The position numbers were made by a program, and so were the translations under genes. The notes below the pieces were generated by a model, which worked only from the letters and a program-made list of their open reading frames with translations, had not been told where the DNA came from and did no database searches. From Gigantopelta aegis (lineage: Eukaryota > Mollusca > Gastropoda > Neomphalida > Peltospiridae): a stretch of DNA of 64,000 nucleotides. Shown piece after piece: positions 11,141 to 21,855 of the stretch (the stretch's first letter is position 1; the number at the start of each line of letters is the position of its first letter). Where the stretch lies: contig NC_054713.1 in assembly GCF_016097555.1 (NCBI RefSeq), positions 5,973,611-6,037,610 of the forward strand, written 5' to 3'.

Positions 11141-11390
11141 ACTCAGCACATTGAACAAAGTATAATGAAACCCCACCTAAGACCACCTCGCAATAAGGAC
11201 CAATATTTTAAAGAAAGGAATGTTCCTTATTAATTTATAGCAAAACTACTTCAGTGTTAAGACCACCCCGGGACTACGGATTACGACCAGTAAAGTCAGA
11301 CCCAATGATCGATTTCGGTACATTTTTACCCTACAAATGCGACCACAAAATTTACCTGTCATGTAACACAAGCGACAGACAATAAAACAG

Positions 11391-11437
11391 AATGAACGAA
11401 TGAATGAATGTTTAACGACACCCCAGCACGAAAAGAC
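11391..11437 (-). repeat. SINE type D tail fragment, minus strand
   Basis: (GAAT)n then GTTTAACGACACCCCAGCAC, matching the terminal piece of the D family. Confidence 0.85.
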
Positions 11438-11608
11438 AATAACTATATGGTAAAATATTGTGTAATTGTCCTTGCCATTGTGTTAAAATTAATGTGTTTC
11501 CCAAACGTAATTAAATAGACTTACGTTTATGTAGCTGAAAATACAAAGGTATTACTTTTGTTCCAGCGCACAACTGGTCTACAAATTAGCACGCCATGTT
11601 TAATTTGT

Positions 11609-11824
<216 letters not shown>

Positions 11825-11920
11825 AGTGTATATGTGTGGGTGTGGGTGGGCAAGACGTAGACAGCAAATTGTTACGAATGTGATTATAGCTAACTCATCG
11901 CCTTTAACACTATTTTGCAG

Positions 11921-12166
11921 ATGAACCACGGACTATGCTCACGTCTGGTAAAGAGAGGCATTAAGGCTCTGGTATGCGTCGACTGGCGCCACTTCTGAGT
12001 AAGCTCAAGACTCGGGCTCTACAGAAGAAGACGATTCACCAAGACGATCACGCCACCGATCTCAGACGATCTCTGACCACGTGTCAGCTGACGTTTATCG
12101 GCGTCGGCTCCACTGTTGGCGTCGGCATTTACCTTCTTGCCGGAGTCGCCGCCAAAGAATATGCAG
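11921..12166 (+). CDS. cationic amino acid transporter (SLC7 CAT family), first coding exon with 5'UTR
   Basis: The exon begins after ACTATTTTGCAG (acceptor ending 11920) and codes from ATG 11974 to 12166, stopping in phase 1 at GCAG|GTGTGT. An in-frame TAA at 11962 sets the start at 11974. The encoded N-terminus is basic, followed by TM1 with GVGSTVGVGIYLLAG, equivalent to the GSTLGAGVYVLAG signature of vertebrate CATs. An overlapping upstream ORF (ATG at 11921, stop at 11996-11998, different frame) occupies the leader and could reduce translation; that is inference. An untranslated upstream exon must exist but is not identified. Confidence 0.85.
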
Positions 12167-12249
12167 GTGTGTGTGTATGTCGTGGTTAATATATCAATAA
12201 CTATACTTCGCCATGCATTCTTTCTTTCTTTTTTAAAGGGTTAATGTGA

Positions 12250-12330
12250 TCTAGCTCAGTCGGTTGAGTGCTCGCTTGAGGTCTCCGAGGATCCATTCTG
12301 AGAAGTAACCGTTATGGAGACGACTTCGTC
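12250..12330 (+). repeat. SINE type C head fragment
   Basis: TAGCTCAGTCGGTTGAGTGC followed by TCGCTTGAGGT resembles a tRNA 5' half and matches 9540 onward. The core is missing. Confidence 0.6.
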
Positions 12331-12935
12331 TACTGTTACGGGTTTTAACATCACATACTCTTATTTCACTCTATTGTGACTTGATCCAGATGTGTTGCAG
12401 GTGATTAGATTAACCAAACTTAGTGTCCATTTTTACGGGTTAAAACTAGGGTCTGCGACTTTTAATTCTTCACTGAAATGTTTTTAAAAATATTTACATT
12501 TCCTACAAATGTCCTTTGTACGCCCACATGTCTGAGCATTCAGGTCTTCCTTTGTTTATGTAGAAATGTTTTTGGCGACTGTACCCGCGCATACGACAAA
12601 GTGGCAGTCCTCCAATAGACGAAGTTGGAACCATATAGTCTGCATCGGTCAATATAAACTCGTTCCTGAATGCAGATTACCTGCTAGTGAGTCATCTTGA
12701 CTGCGTACATTTATGGCCGTAGCATAACTTCATTGTGGGTCTGCATTGTTTAGAAACACGATATTGACCGAAAGAAAGTGAAAATAAAGTATGCACATAT
12801 GACCTCTAGTTTGTGCAATAGAGCAACAAAAGGCAGACGTTTTAAGTAATAAAAGTTGTCTTCAACATTATTTCGGTAATTGGGATGCATGAGGATGGAA
12901 GTTAAGGCTAGATCTCATGTGTTACAATACATACA

Positions 12936-12970
<35 letters not shown>

Positions 12971-12989
12971 TTATCATATAATATCTTAC

Positions 12990-13173
12990 ATTTTCAGTGC
13001 AATCAAAGTATGTGATATTTTTCAGATCACATTCTTTAAGAATTTGATAACTTTGGAAATTAGATCTCGACACTAGGTTTATTGACATTTAAGCAAACGT
13101 ACATGGGTCACACTCAATGATTGACGTATGCATTCATAGTCATCAAATAAAAACATTTCAATGGCAGTTTGAC
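12990..13173 (+). repeat. foldback family F, copy 1, left part
   Basis: CATTTTCAGTGCAATCAAAG, GCAAACGTACATGGGTCACA and ATAAAAACATTTCAATGGCA are shared with copies at 32018, 32408 and 33836. The element is interrupted at 13173 by the 739-bp palindromic element and resumes at 13913. Confidence 0.88.
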
Positions 13174-13912
13174 AATATAAGTTGTAGAAGCATCACGAGG
13201 GGTATATGGCTTTTTATGTACCCTCTGTGTGTTCTTTTACCCCGAGCCGAAGGCGAGGGGGTAAAAGAGCACACAGAGGGTACATAAAAAGCCATATACC
13301 CTGAGAGATGCTTCTACAACGAATTTATCTTGCCGACATGTTAAACCATATAGCCAAATAATTATAATAACGCCAGACAATAATTGTTAACAATTTATTA
13401 ACGGAGGAGCCGTACCACGCGGACGCGAACGAAAGCACTTGCCAGTGACGAAAAATAGTTCCATCGATAAACGAGTTTTTAACTTCAAATGTTTGTAATA
13501 CGAAATTGTCTGAAACAGATATATTAAAAAAAAAAAAAAAAAAAAAACTTTTTTTTATCAGAAATGTATGTAGTAAAAAAAAAAAAAAAAAAAAAAAAAC
13601 CAACTGTTGCTAATCGCGCATTAATACAATAACACCACGACCGTAATTAGGTGGCCGAGTTCAACATTGCAGCTTTTAAAAGTATTGAAATAGTGTATTT
13701 TATAGTAAAAATAAAATTAATTGTGTATACTTGATTGATTATCAATGTTATTTATAATCTAATTATTGCTTTAGCATTAACTGGGGCGGCTGGAAACTTG
13801 GAAATTACAGACGGGGTATAAGAGAATTTGGCTCCGCCCACAGGGGGATAAGGGATTTGTCCAACGGCAAACAACCAATGAGATTAAAGAATATTACATG
13901 AAGGCGAGATAA
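13174..13912 (+). mobile_element. non-autonomous element with 140-bp terminal palindrome, copy 1
   Basis: Starts AATATAAGTTGTAGAAGCAT. A near-perfect palindrome spans 13181-13320 (arms containing GGTATATGGCTTTTTATGTA and its complement). About 590 bp follow, bounded by TTATCTTGCCGACATG and its inverted counterpart CATGAAGGCGAGATAA. It has A-rich runs and no coding capacity. A second copy is at 41064-41807, and the empty target is visible in family F copy 4 near 34039. Confidence 0.88.
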
Positions 13913-14533
<621 letters not shown>

Positions 14534-14625
14534 TCAGTCTCATTATCTGTATGGTACTTAGGATGTTAATTAATATCTATTATGCCCGAAGCGATATGAC
14601 CATAATTAAAATGGGTTGAAGGGCG

Positions 14626-14792
14626 GGACGTAGCCCAGTGGTAAAGCGCTCGCTTGATGCGCGGTCGGTTTGGGATCGATCCTCATCTGACTATAATATG
14701 TCAAAATTACTAAATGTTTTGCATCCAATAACCGATGATTAATAAATCAATGTGCTTTAGTGCTGTCGCTAAATAAAACATTCCTTTCTTCT
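14626..14792 (+). repeat. SINE A-head joined directly to tail-2; ends at a splice acceptor
   Basis: GGGCGGGACGTAGCCCAGTG and GGTTTGGGATCGATCC pass straight into TATGTCAAAATTACTAAATG without the shared core, then GATTAATAAATCAATGTGC and a terminal AAATAAAACATTCC. The CAT exon 2 acceptor (TTTGCCAG) follows at 14803. Confidence 0.88.
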
Positions 14793-14803
14793 TTGTTTGC
14801 CAG

Positions 14804-14974
14804 GTCCAGGCGTGCTTGTGTCGTTCGTGCTGGCTGGTGTCGTCACGATGGTGAACGCAGTCTGTTACGCCGAGTTCGGAGCGAGAGTACCGAAAACCGG
14901 TGCACTCTACACATACGTCTACGAGAGCGCGTGCGAGTTCCTGGCATTCCAGGTTGCCTGGATTAAAATCATCA
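14804..14974 (+). CDS. cationic amino acid transporter, coding exon 2
   Basis: Opens after TTGTTTGCCAG (14803) and closes at ATCA|GTAAGC, phase 1 at both ends, so it joins exon 1 as ...KEYAG-PGVLVSF. It encodes TM2 and the YAEFGARVPKTGALYTYVY segment. The Glu in EFGARVPKTG corresponds to the substrate-transport Glu conserved in CAT proteins. It then enters TM3 (CEFLAFQVAWIKII). No lesion is seen. Confidence 0.92.
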
Positions 14975-15320
14975 GTAAGCGAACTACGTGTTACTGGCAG
15001 TAATTGACTGTCTTATGTTTTACTTTCAATTTATTTGGTATCAGGATAGTTTTAGCTTTGGGGAAGATAAAATGAAATAGCTATTTACGTTATTTTTGTC
15101 AAGTGCGTAATGCACTTGTGGTTCAAGACCTACCCCTGCCGTTCGAGAGCTAGACGGGCAGTTGGATGGTTATGATTGTTCTCACAGTCAGATATTAGTG
15201 TGTAACGAAAAGACGGACTGGCTGACTACCACACGGTAGGCAAACATTGATTATTATCGAATTCGCCGATAACAAATATTTTACATATTCATCAGTGATA
15301 TATATATATATATATATATA

Positions 15321-16811
15321 CTCTTCAAAAAAAGAAACGCAAAAGGGTACAAATGGGTTATAACTCCGATTTTATGTTTCCTACCGGTTCATGCTTTGTG
15401 AATATAAGGTCATTGCATGTCCCAAACACATTCCCACGGTTACATTCGATAAAACGCAGCTACTGTACAATAAAGTTCCAAAATGTGAATATTCGTAAAA
15501 ACGCAGCCACGTGCAAACCATGTCACCACTGCACATGCGTTGTCTGCACGTGCAACATGAACACCGACAGTATAAAAGTGCAGGGTGTTCGCTTGCCTGG
15601 CCTCTGTATCTGGCCGACAGTTGACAATCCAGGACATGCCACGTCTCAGTGAACCGCAGAGAAACAATGCCATCGGCCGACTAGACGCAGGCGAATCCAG
15701 AACGGCCGTTGCCAGGGCATTCCATGTGTCCCCAAGCACCATCTCCAGACTGTGGGACCGTTACCAGCAACATGGATCAACACGTGACCTCCCTAGATCC
15801 GGTCGAGCACGGGTCACTACCCCCGGGCAGGACCGCTACATCCGGGTACGCCACCTTCGGGAACGATTGACTACTGCCACCTCCACAGCCGCAGCAATAC
15901 CAGTTTGCGCAGGATATCCCACCAGACCGTACGGAACCGCCTACGTGAGGTAGGAATTCGTGCCAGACGTCCAGTTCGAGGTCATCTTAACACCACAACA
16001 CCGTCGACTCCGACTGCAGTGGTGCCAGATTCATCGACAATGGCCTCAACTGCGATGGAGACCGGTGTGGTTCAGTGACGAGTCCCGATTTCTTCTCCGA
16101 CGTCATGATGGAAGATGTCGCGTGTATAGGCGTCGTGGTGAACGTTATGCGGCAAACTGCGTGCAGGAAGTGGACAGATTCGGCGGGGGTAGTGTCATGG
16201 TGTGGGCAGCCATCTCACACACTGGCAGAACTGACCTGGTCCACGTGCAGGGCAACCTGAATGCACAGGGCTACATTGACCAGATCCTCCGGCCACACAT
16301 CGTTCCAGTTATGGCCAACGCCAACGCAGTGTTCCAACATGACAACGCCAGGCCTCACACAGCACGTCTCACAACGGCTTTCCTACAGAACAACAACATT
16401 AATGTCCTTCCTTGGCCATCGATATCACCGGATTTGAACCCAATTGAGCATCTATGGGACGAGTTGGACCGACGCCTCCGACAGCGACAACCACAGCCCC
16501 AGACCCTGCCCGAGCTGGCAGCAGCCTTGCAGGCCGAGTGGGCCACCATCCCCCGGGACGTCATCCGTACTCTGGTTGCTTCAATGGGCAGGCGGTGCCA
16601 GGCAGTTGTCAACACACGCAGAGGCCACACCCGGTATTGACTCCAGATGACCTTGACCTTGGTGGTGTGTCCTATCACTTACTCACAATGGACTAGAGTG
16701 AATTGTGAACAATCCTGCAACATTTGGTAATTATCGGACTCACCATTCAATAATTAAATCAATTCTCCAAATGTTACGACAATGTGGTTTTGCGTTTCTT
16801 CTTTTGAAGAG
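15321..16811 (+). mobile_element. Tc1/mariner-type DNA transposon, copy 1
   Basis: Terminal inverted repeats CTCTTCAAAAAAAGAAACGC and its counterpart GCGTTTCTTCTTTTGAAGAG are flanked by TA dinucleotides (15319-15320 and 16812-16813). About 1,491 bp. It inserted into a (TA)n run within CAT intron 2, in the same orientation as the gene. Nearly identical to copy 2 at 21856-23325, so both insertions are recent. Confidence 0.95.
15636..16640 (+). pseudogene. Tc1-type DD34E transposase, frame-disrupted copy
   Basis: N-terminal HTH (AVARAFHVSPSTISRLWDRY), then the DDE domain: FSDESRF (first D), FQHDNARPH (second D) and PDLNPIEHLWDE (E at 16446-16448). There are exactly 34 residues between second D and E. 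Compared with copy 2 there is a 1-bp loss near 15910 (CCAGTTTGC against CCAGGTCTGC) and a 2-bp loss near 15983 (CGAGGTCATC against CGAGGTGTCATC). The pair restores frame, but a stop falls between them (about 15951). The linker GRPR motif reads GRAR. Catalytic residues are intact, but a full-length protein cannot be made. Confidence 0.92.
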
Positions 16812-17027
16812 TATATTTTTTTTTTTTTTTTTTTGGGGGGGGGGGGGGTTCCATACTTTCTTCGGAAACTATGGTCAGAGACTCATTAAAAACCCCAATA
16901 TTTAGTTTTATTTGTTTAATTTTTTATCTTGTTATTTTGTTTGTTTAGGGTTATTTTTTTATTTTTTTATTTTTTTTTAGAATGTTCCTACAATGTTTAA
17001 TAATATCCTAGTGTGATTTGCTTGCAG

Positions 17028-18301
17028 TTACATTGACTGGAGGTGCTATAACCGCACGTGCATGGAGTGGCTACGTAGATTCGCTGTTCGACAACATAAT
17101 ACAAAACAAAACCACGCAGTATCTAGGGAAGGTAACTCTGGGGGAACCATTCAGCGAGAAGCTGGACTTCCTAGCCTTCTCGTTTGAGCTAATCGTTATA
17201 GGAGTTATCTCCCTTTGGGTTCACACGTCTGCCACGCTGACGACAATACTGGCTGTTGTCATCTCTTCGGTATTGGTATTCGTTACGTCGATGGGTTTCG
17301 TGTATGGAGACTTCGCCAACATCGCCAACGTCGATCATGGAGGCTTCTTGCCCTTCGGCTTTGCCGGTGTTCTTGCTGGAACGTCCGCCTGCTTCTACGC
17401 CTATTCTGGATTCGATACCATCTGCATGTCGGCGGAGGAGGCTAAGACTCCATCCAAATCGGTGCCACGTGCCATCTTCCTGGAGATGGTTCTGGTGACT
17501 CTGCTCTATGCTGGGACAGCATGTGCGTTGATCATGCTAGTTCCCTATTGGAAGATCAACACGACTGCTCCGATTCCCATGGCGTTCGATTCACGTGGAA
17601 TACACTGGGCGACCTACATCGTGTCCATAGGACCTGTTCTAGGTTTCAGCAACCTGGTGATGGTGAACTTATTCAACCTGTCTAGACAGATTTACGTATT
17701 GGCAGCAGATGGACTCTTTTTCTCTCCCTTTCTGTACATTAACAAAAGAACGAAAGTGCCTCTTCTTGCCGTCGTCACCCTTGGCTCAATAGTTGCCTTG
17801 AATGCTCTTCTGTTCGAAATCAAACACCTCGTGTCTTTCAATATTATTGGAATGCTCCTCGGGAACATGGTTACCGGGTGCATTGTGATTTTAAAGCGCT
17901 GCGAAGAACGGGAATCCTTGACTACATTATCTTCAGATGATGTAGACGACCTCCAAGAAAGAATCACCGAGGAACACACTTCACTGGACAGCGGTGACAG
18001 AATCGGACTGTTTTTCGAAGCGGAACATAACGGTGACTTGTTAGCATTAAGGAAGCCTAAAGGCAGTCGATTGGAGTCGCTGACAAACACTTTAACCATT
18101 CCAGGAATGTGTATTATTCTTGTCGTCACGTGTTTTGGCCTCGCTTTGCAGGTTGTCAAGGGTTACGACGACGTAGCTAGAGGATCGTGGCTTGCACTGA
18201 CCACGATGGCTGTGACATCTTGTTTGATTATTTTCATTACCATTCTCTTAAAGATGAAATGCCACGAAGCTCAACATACGGGGTTTAAGGTTGGTTTTTA
18301 A
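17028..18301 (+). CDS. cationic amino acid transporter, large coding exon 3 (TM3-TM12)
   Basis: Joins exon 2 in phase 1 after GCTTGCAG. It completes TM3 (ITLTGGAITARAWSG) and encodes about nine more membrane segments. GFLPFGFAGVLAG and CFYAYSGFDTI are the CAT 'GFMPFGFSGVLSG..CFYAFVGFD' block, and EEAKTPSKSVPRAI is the GEEVKNPQKAIP block. A hydrophilic loop of about 60 residues (rich in D, E and S) precedes TM11. The frame reaches a stop at 18299-18301, but HTGFK|GTTGGT near 18289 is a plausible donor, and relatives continue there with FKVP plus two more TMs. The protein visible here is about 542 residues against 620-660 for family members, so TM13-14 are missing from the window (possibly within or beyond the 18598 gap) or lost. 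Predicted function: plasma-membrane uptake of Arg/Lys/ornithine. Confidence 0.93.
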
Positions 18302-18437
18302 AAGATCTGTTTCTAAAATACTAGTATCTGATTTGTTTTAGCTTTTATGTATTTATATTTATTTATTTCCTCTTTATATCCTGACTTGGATGATTTAGAC
18401 ATTGGCTATTAAGTGTTTTTGTTTTTGTAATATCATT
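18302..18437. other. no exon seen after the transporter
   Basis: AT-rich. No reading frame resembling the final two CAT membrane segments. Confidence 0.5.
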
Positions 18438-18597
18438 TAAAGGGACATTCCTGAGTTTGCTGCAATTCTTAAGACGTGATCGACTAACAGAGACTTTTTA
18501 ACAATTGTAATTACATATAAAATATCATTTTCTGCATAAAATATTAATGTCTGTATATTAAACGTGTTTCTGATCATTCTAATATTTGTATTGGTTT
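18438..18597 (+). mobile_element. MITE (TIR TAAAGGGACATTCC), truncated by assembly gap
   Basis: Same left end and interior as the element at 4121-4495 (TAAAGGGACATTCCTGAG, TTGCTGCAATTCTTAAGACG). It runs into N's at 18598. Confidence 0.85.
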
Positions 18598-18797
18598 NNN
18601 NNNNNNNNNNNNNNNNNNNNNNNNNNNNNNNNNNNNNNNNNNNNNNNNNNNNNNNNNNNNNNNNNNNNNNNNNNNNNNNNNNNNNNNNNNNNNNNNNNNN
18701 NNNNNNNNNNNNNNNNNNNNNNNNNNNNNNNNNNNNNNNNNNNNNNNNNNNNNNNNNNNNNNNNNNNNNNNNNNNNNNNNNNNNNNNNNNNNNNNNN
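18598..18797. other. assembly gap (200 N)
   Basis: Exactly 200 undetermined bases. Real length may differ. Confidence 1.
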
Positions 18798-19534
18798 TCA
18801 ATTGGGACGACATATATATGTGTGTGTTAACAGTGCGCACGAGAGAACTGGTACAGTCGTTCATTATAACGTCCTGCACATGAATTAAAGATGTGGTGTC
18901 TGATTCCTCGTAGACACATGGTGGCATTGAAGGAGCACTTGCTTGAAGAATAACTGTGGCACCAAAAGTAATGGTTATATCTTTTCGTGGCAGACTACGG
19001 TGGCAATATTGGTAGTGTGGAATACAAATAGTTCCTCTTTGTTGGTTGGATCACGTACAATGTCAATCCAGTTTCATAGAACCTTATTTTTACCAGTAAT
19101 CTGACATTTCATGTGTATGCTAGCCACGTCAGTTTCTTTCTTTCTTTCTTTCTTTCCTTTTTTTGTTTGTTTGTTTGTTGTTGTTGTTGTTGTTGTTGTT
19201 TTGACATAAACATAATTATATGAATGATGATAAGATGAATGGTTAAACCACAGAACTTCCATTTCGGTATGGGACTATTGACAGAGCAGTGTCCCGTGTT
19301 CTCTGTGAAATGACTTATCTCATTATCGGCCGAACCCGGAATACACGAATCCTACAGTGTTTGTGGAGTAATCATTCCCCATGTCGGGCCACACATTCGG
19401 GGAAAACCCATAATTGCATCCGATCCCGACCTTCTTGCGTTGGTATAGGACGCATACATCATGAACAGTAATCATAGCATCTACGGGAGAAAAGCAAGAA
19501 CATTTGTTCAAGGAAGCAGGCATCAAGACCTGCA
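18798..19534. other. no recognisable gene
   Basis: Contains (TTTC)n and (GTT)n runs at about 19136-19200. No supported exon. Confidence 0.4.
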
Positions 19535-19858
19535 GTAAGTTACGTAGGTGTCATGCTATTACGTCTACGTCTCCATTGCAATTGGTCTTAAAGATAAGAT
19601 CATAGCATTACCTGCACAATAATGGAAAAGTCGGTACAATATTGACTGTGTGTGCTTAATAAATGGATTTGCTTAAAATTAAACGACCGAGCTTCTATTC
19701 GTTTGGATCTGTTAGTAATAATAATACAATTGGTAAAGTGTTTAATTATATTAATATATTAAATGAGATGTCTCTAATTTCTTTTGCATTTGTTTAAAAT
19801 ACCTTGTGACTGATTAATAATGATGTTAAGCAAGGTGTATTCAGGTACTATTTTAGCC
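19535..19858 (+). repeat. dispersed repeat R, plus copy
   Basis: ATTACGTCTACGTCTCCATT, TTGCAATTGGTCTTAAAGAT, AGTCGGTACAATATTGACTG and AATGATGTTAAGCAAGGTGT reappear in reverse complement at 52777-53097, collinear over the full length. Confidence 0.88.
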
Positions 19859-19999
19859 AACATGTTTATCGGGGGGGGGGGGTCAAAATTTTATGTAGAC
19901 GGAAGTCGTCAAACGCGAGCGCCGAAGGCGCGGAGCCGTAGACGTGGAGAGGGTGTCCCTAGGTTTTTCTTAATATATATATGTTACAGTCAATATGTC

Positions 20000-20150
20000 A
20001 AACCAGTCATTTGGCCTAATGCCTGAAATGTTTAGGCATTTAGCCTAACGCCCAAGACAGTCAGGCGTTTGGCCTAATGACTAAAATGTCCAGGAATTAG
20101 GCCAAACGACTGAAATAGACCTCTAGTCATTAGGCAAAATGACTGAATGA
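20000..20150. repeat. degenerate short palindromic repeats around TTTGGCCTAATG/TAGGCCAAACG
   Basis: Several alternating-orientation copies of a unit of about 30 bp (ATTTGGCCTAATGCCTGAAA, CGTTTGGCCTAATGACTAAA, AATTAGGCCAAACGACTGAA). They lie between unique sequence and the 27-bp minisatellite. Confidence 0.7.
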
Positions 20151-20160
20151 AAAATAATGA

Positions 20161-20349
20161 CGGCAGCTGGTCAGGCTCGGAGTTGGGCGGCAGCTGGTCA
20201 GGCTCGGATTTGGGTGGCAGCTGGTCAGGCTCGGAGTTGGGCGGTAGCGGGGCAGGCTCGGAGTTGGGCGGCAGCTGGTCAGGCTCGGATTTGGGCGGCA
20301 GCTGGTCAGGCTCCGAGTTGGGTGGCAACTGGTCAGGCTGCGAGTTGGC
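20161..20349. repeat. 27-bp minisatellite, 7 copies
   Basis: Seven units of the form CGGCAGCTGGTCAGGCTC.GA.TTGGG. Because 27 is a multiple of three, several frames on both strands stay open, giving artefactual repetitive peptides. It directly abuts the integrase fossil. Confidence 0.95.
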
Positions 20350-21300
20350 GGACAAGTGATATCAATCCAACACACGCCTCCATCCCAAAGAGACCTGAAT
20401 ACGGTGATTGCTTGATGCCAGCACTGTAGCTTGAATTCTTCAGTCCAGTCCCTTGTGTCGTTCTCGCTCATCCAGGCTACTAACATGTCTTTAATGTCTG
20501 AGTTTTCCCGCTCTACAGAGCCCTGGCTTTGGGGGTGTCTTGGTTTCCTGTGCACAATCACCAATTCGGTCCACAATTCTATCAATTCGTTGACTACAGC
20601 AGCTGCAAACTCGGATCCGTTGTCACTCTGCAAGACATGGGGAGCTCCAAACATCAGGAAGATATCCGTCAGCTGATAGGCAACGTCCGAGGCACGCTTC
20701 GAAGTAAGAGGCCTGAGAATACAGAACTTGGTCAAATGGTCCTGGTAAACTATGATCCACTTGTACTTTTCACTGGGTAAGGACTGCATGTCTACAAGAT
20801 CCACTTGGCTACGTGACGAAAACTCCTTGGTCAGAAAAGGTTGGACCACCACACCTTTGGTTGTTGGCCTCTTGCGTTTCCATTGACAGTTCATGCATAG
20901 CGACTTGAACAATTCGATAGCTTCACGTGTCGCATTCACATACTTTTTGGATAGTTCTTTCAGCATCCGATCACGTCCACCGTGGCCTGTTGACATGTGT
21001 GCCCGCTTGATGACGTCAAAGGTGTCTTCAATGGAAACGTAGTACAGAGGTGTGTCTTCATCTGTTTGGCTCTTCTTGACCAGTTTCTCCACGTCTCCAC
21101 ACTGAAGGATTTCAAACTTGGACATGAGGTAGTACTCGTGGTGGGTTTTCTTCCTGGGGTCAACAGAGATCTTCTTTAGCTGGTCCATAATCAAGAAGTA
21201 CTCTTCTTTTGGAATGTACACTCTCTTGCACACTTCATACTTCTTAAACAGTTCTCTTAAAGCGACCTTCTACAGGAACCTCCACGATAGACGCATACAG
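20350..21300 (-). mobile_element. integrase fossil, Ginger/Gypsy-integrase (KRBA2/SCAND3-like) family
   Basis: Minus-strand sequence shows a zinc-binding HHCC module (HMSTGHGG, CMNC) followed by an integrase core with SQVDLVDM, QSDNGSEF and SQGSVERENSDIK supplying the D, D and E positions. This integrase lineage is shared by Gypsy-type LTR elements, Ginger DNA transposons and host genes derived from them (KRBA2, SCAND3, GIN families). No reverse transcriptase, LTR or clear TIR is seen near it, which favours a Ginger-type or orphan integrase. It looks broken, with about one visible break. Its C-terminal side abuts the 27-bp minisatellite. Confidence 0.8.
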
Positions 21301-21855
21301 TGATCTGAATGTGATCAGGGGCTACCGTATTTTATACCACCTATCAACATTGACCAATGAAGCCAGTTCTCAACACTAATGAGATGTGTTTTGTAAGGAT
21401 TAAACATTTCCTTGAAATCTGGATCGGTAAGTTATAGACTGTCGGTATTAAAATCATTGGTCTTTGATGTCTCTGAAGTTTTCACTGACGACAGGCGACG
21501 TATACGCGACAAATTCGGTAAACGGTAATTTCCGCCCCCTTACAACACATTTTGAAAGTAAAACTTTTCAGGGGTGCAGAAATGGAAAATATTTCACTAG
21601 CCCGCCGGACACCAACTAAAATGTACTAGCCCGCCAGAATTTCTACTAGTCCGCCAGCTTAGAAAATATACTTTTGTTTAGCAATATTTTAATATATATT
21701 TTTTATATTTAATGACAAAAACATTAAGGACACTTGGTAAGTTGTCAACATCATGTGGCAAAAGAACGACATCAAACATCAAACCTTGATTGACAAATCA
21801 ATACATGTTGAAATATTCTGATCAAGACGTTATTCAAATTTTGTTCATATATATA
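21300..21855. other. no recognisable gene
   Basis: Includes three degenerate CTAGCCCGCC.G / ACTAGTCCGCCAG-like units near 21597-21660. Otherwise featureless. Confidence 0.4.

Larger units (their letters stand above)
14975..17027 (+). other. CAT intron 2, hosting a Tc1/mariner copy
   Basis: Starts GTAAGC and ends GCTTGCAG. Apart from the transposon (15321-16811) it holds (TA)n at about 15299-15320 and T/G homopolymers just after the transposon (about 16814-16849). Confidence 0.85.

Noticed and set aside
15440-16678. Antisense frames within the Tc1 copies
   Set aside because: Shadows of the GC-rich transposase sequence.
20074-20429. Proline- or glycine-serine-rich repeat protein
   Set aside because: The 27-bp minisatellite keeps all frames open on both strands. 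No flanking coding evidence.
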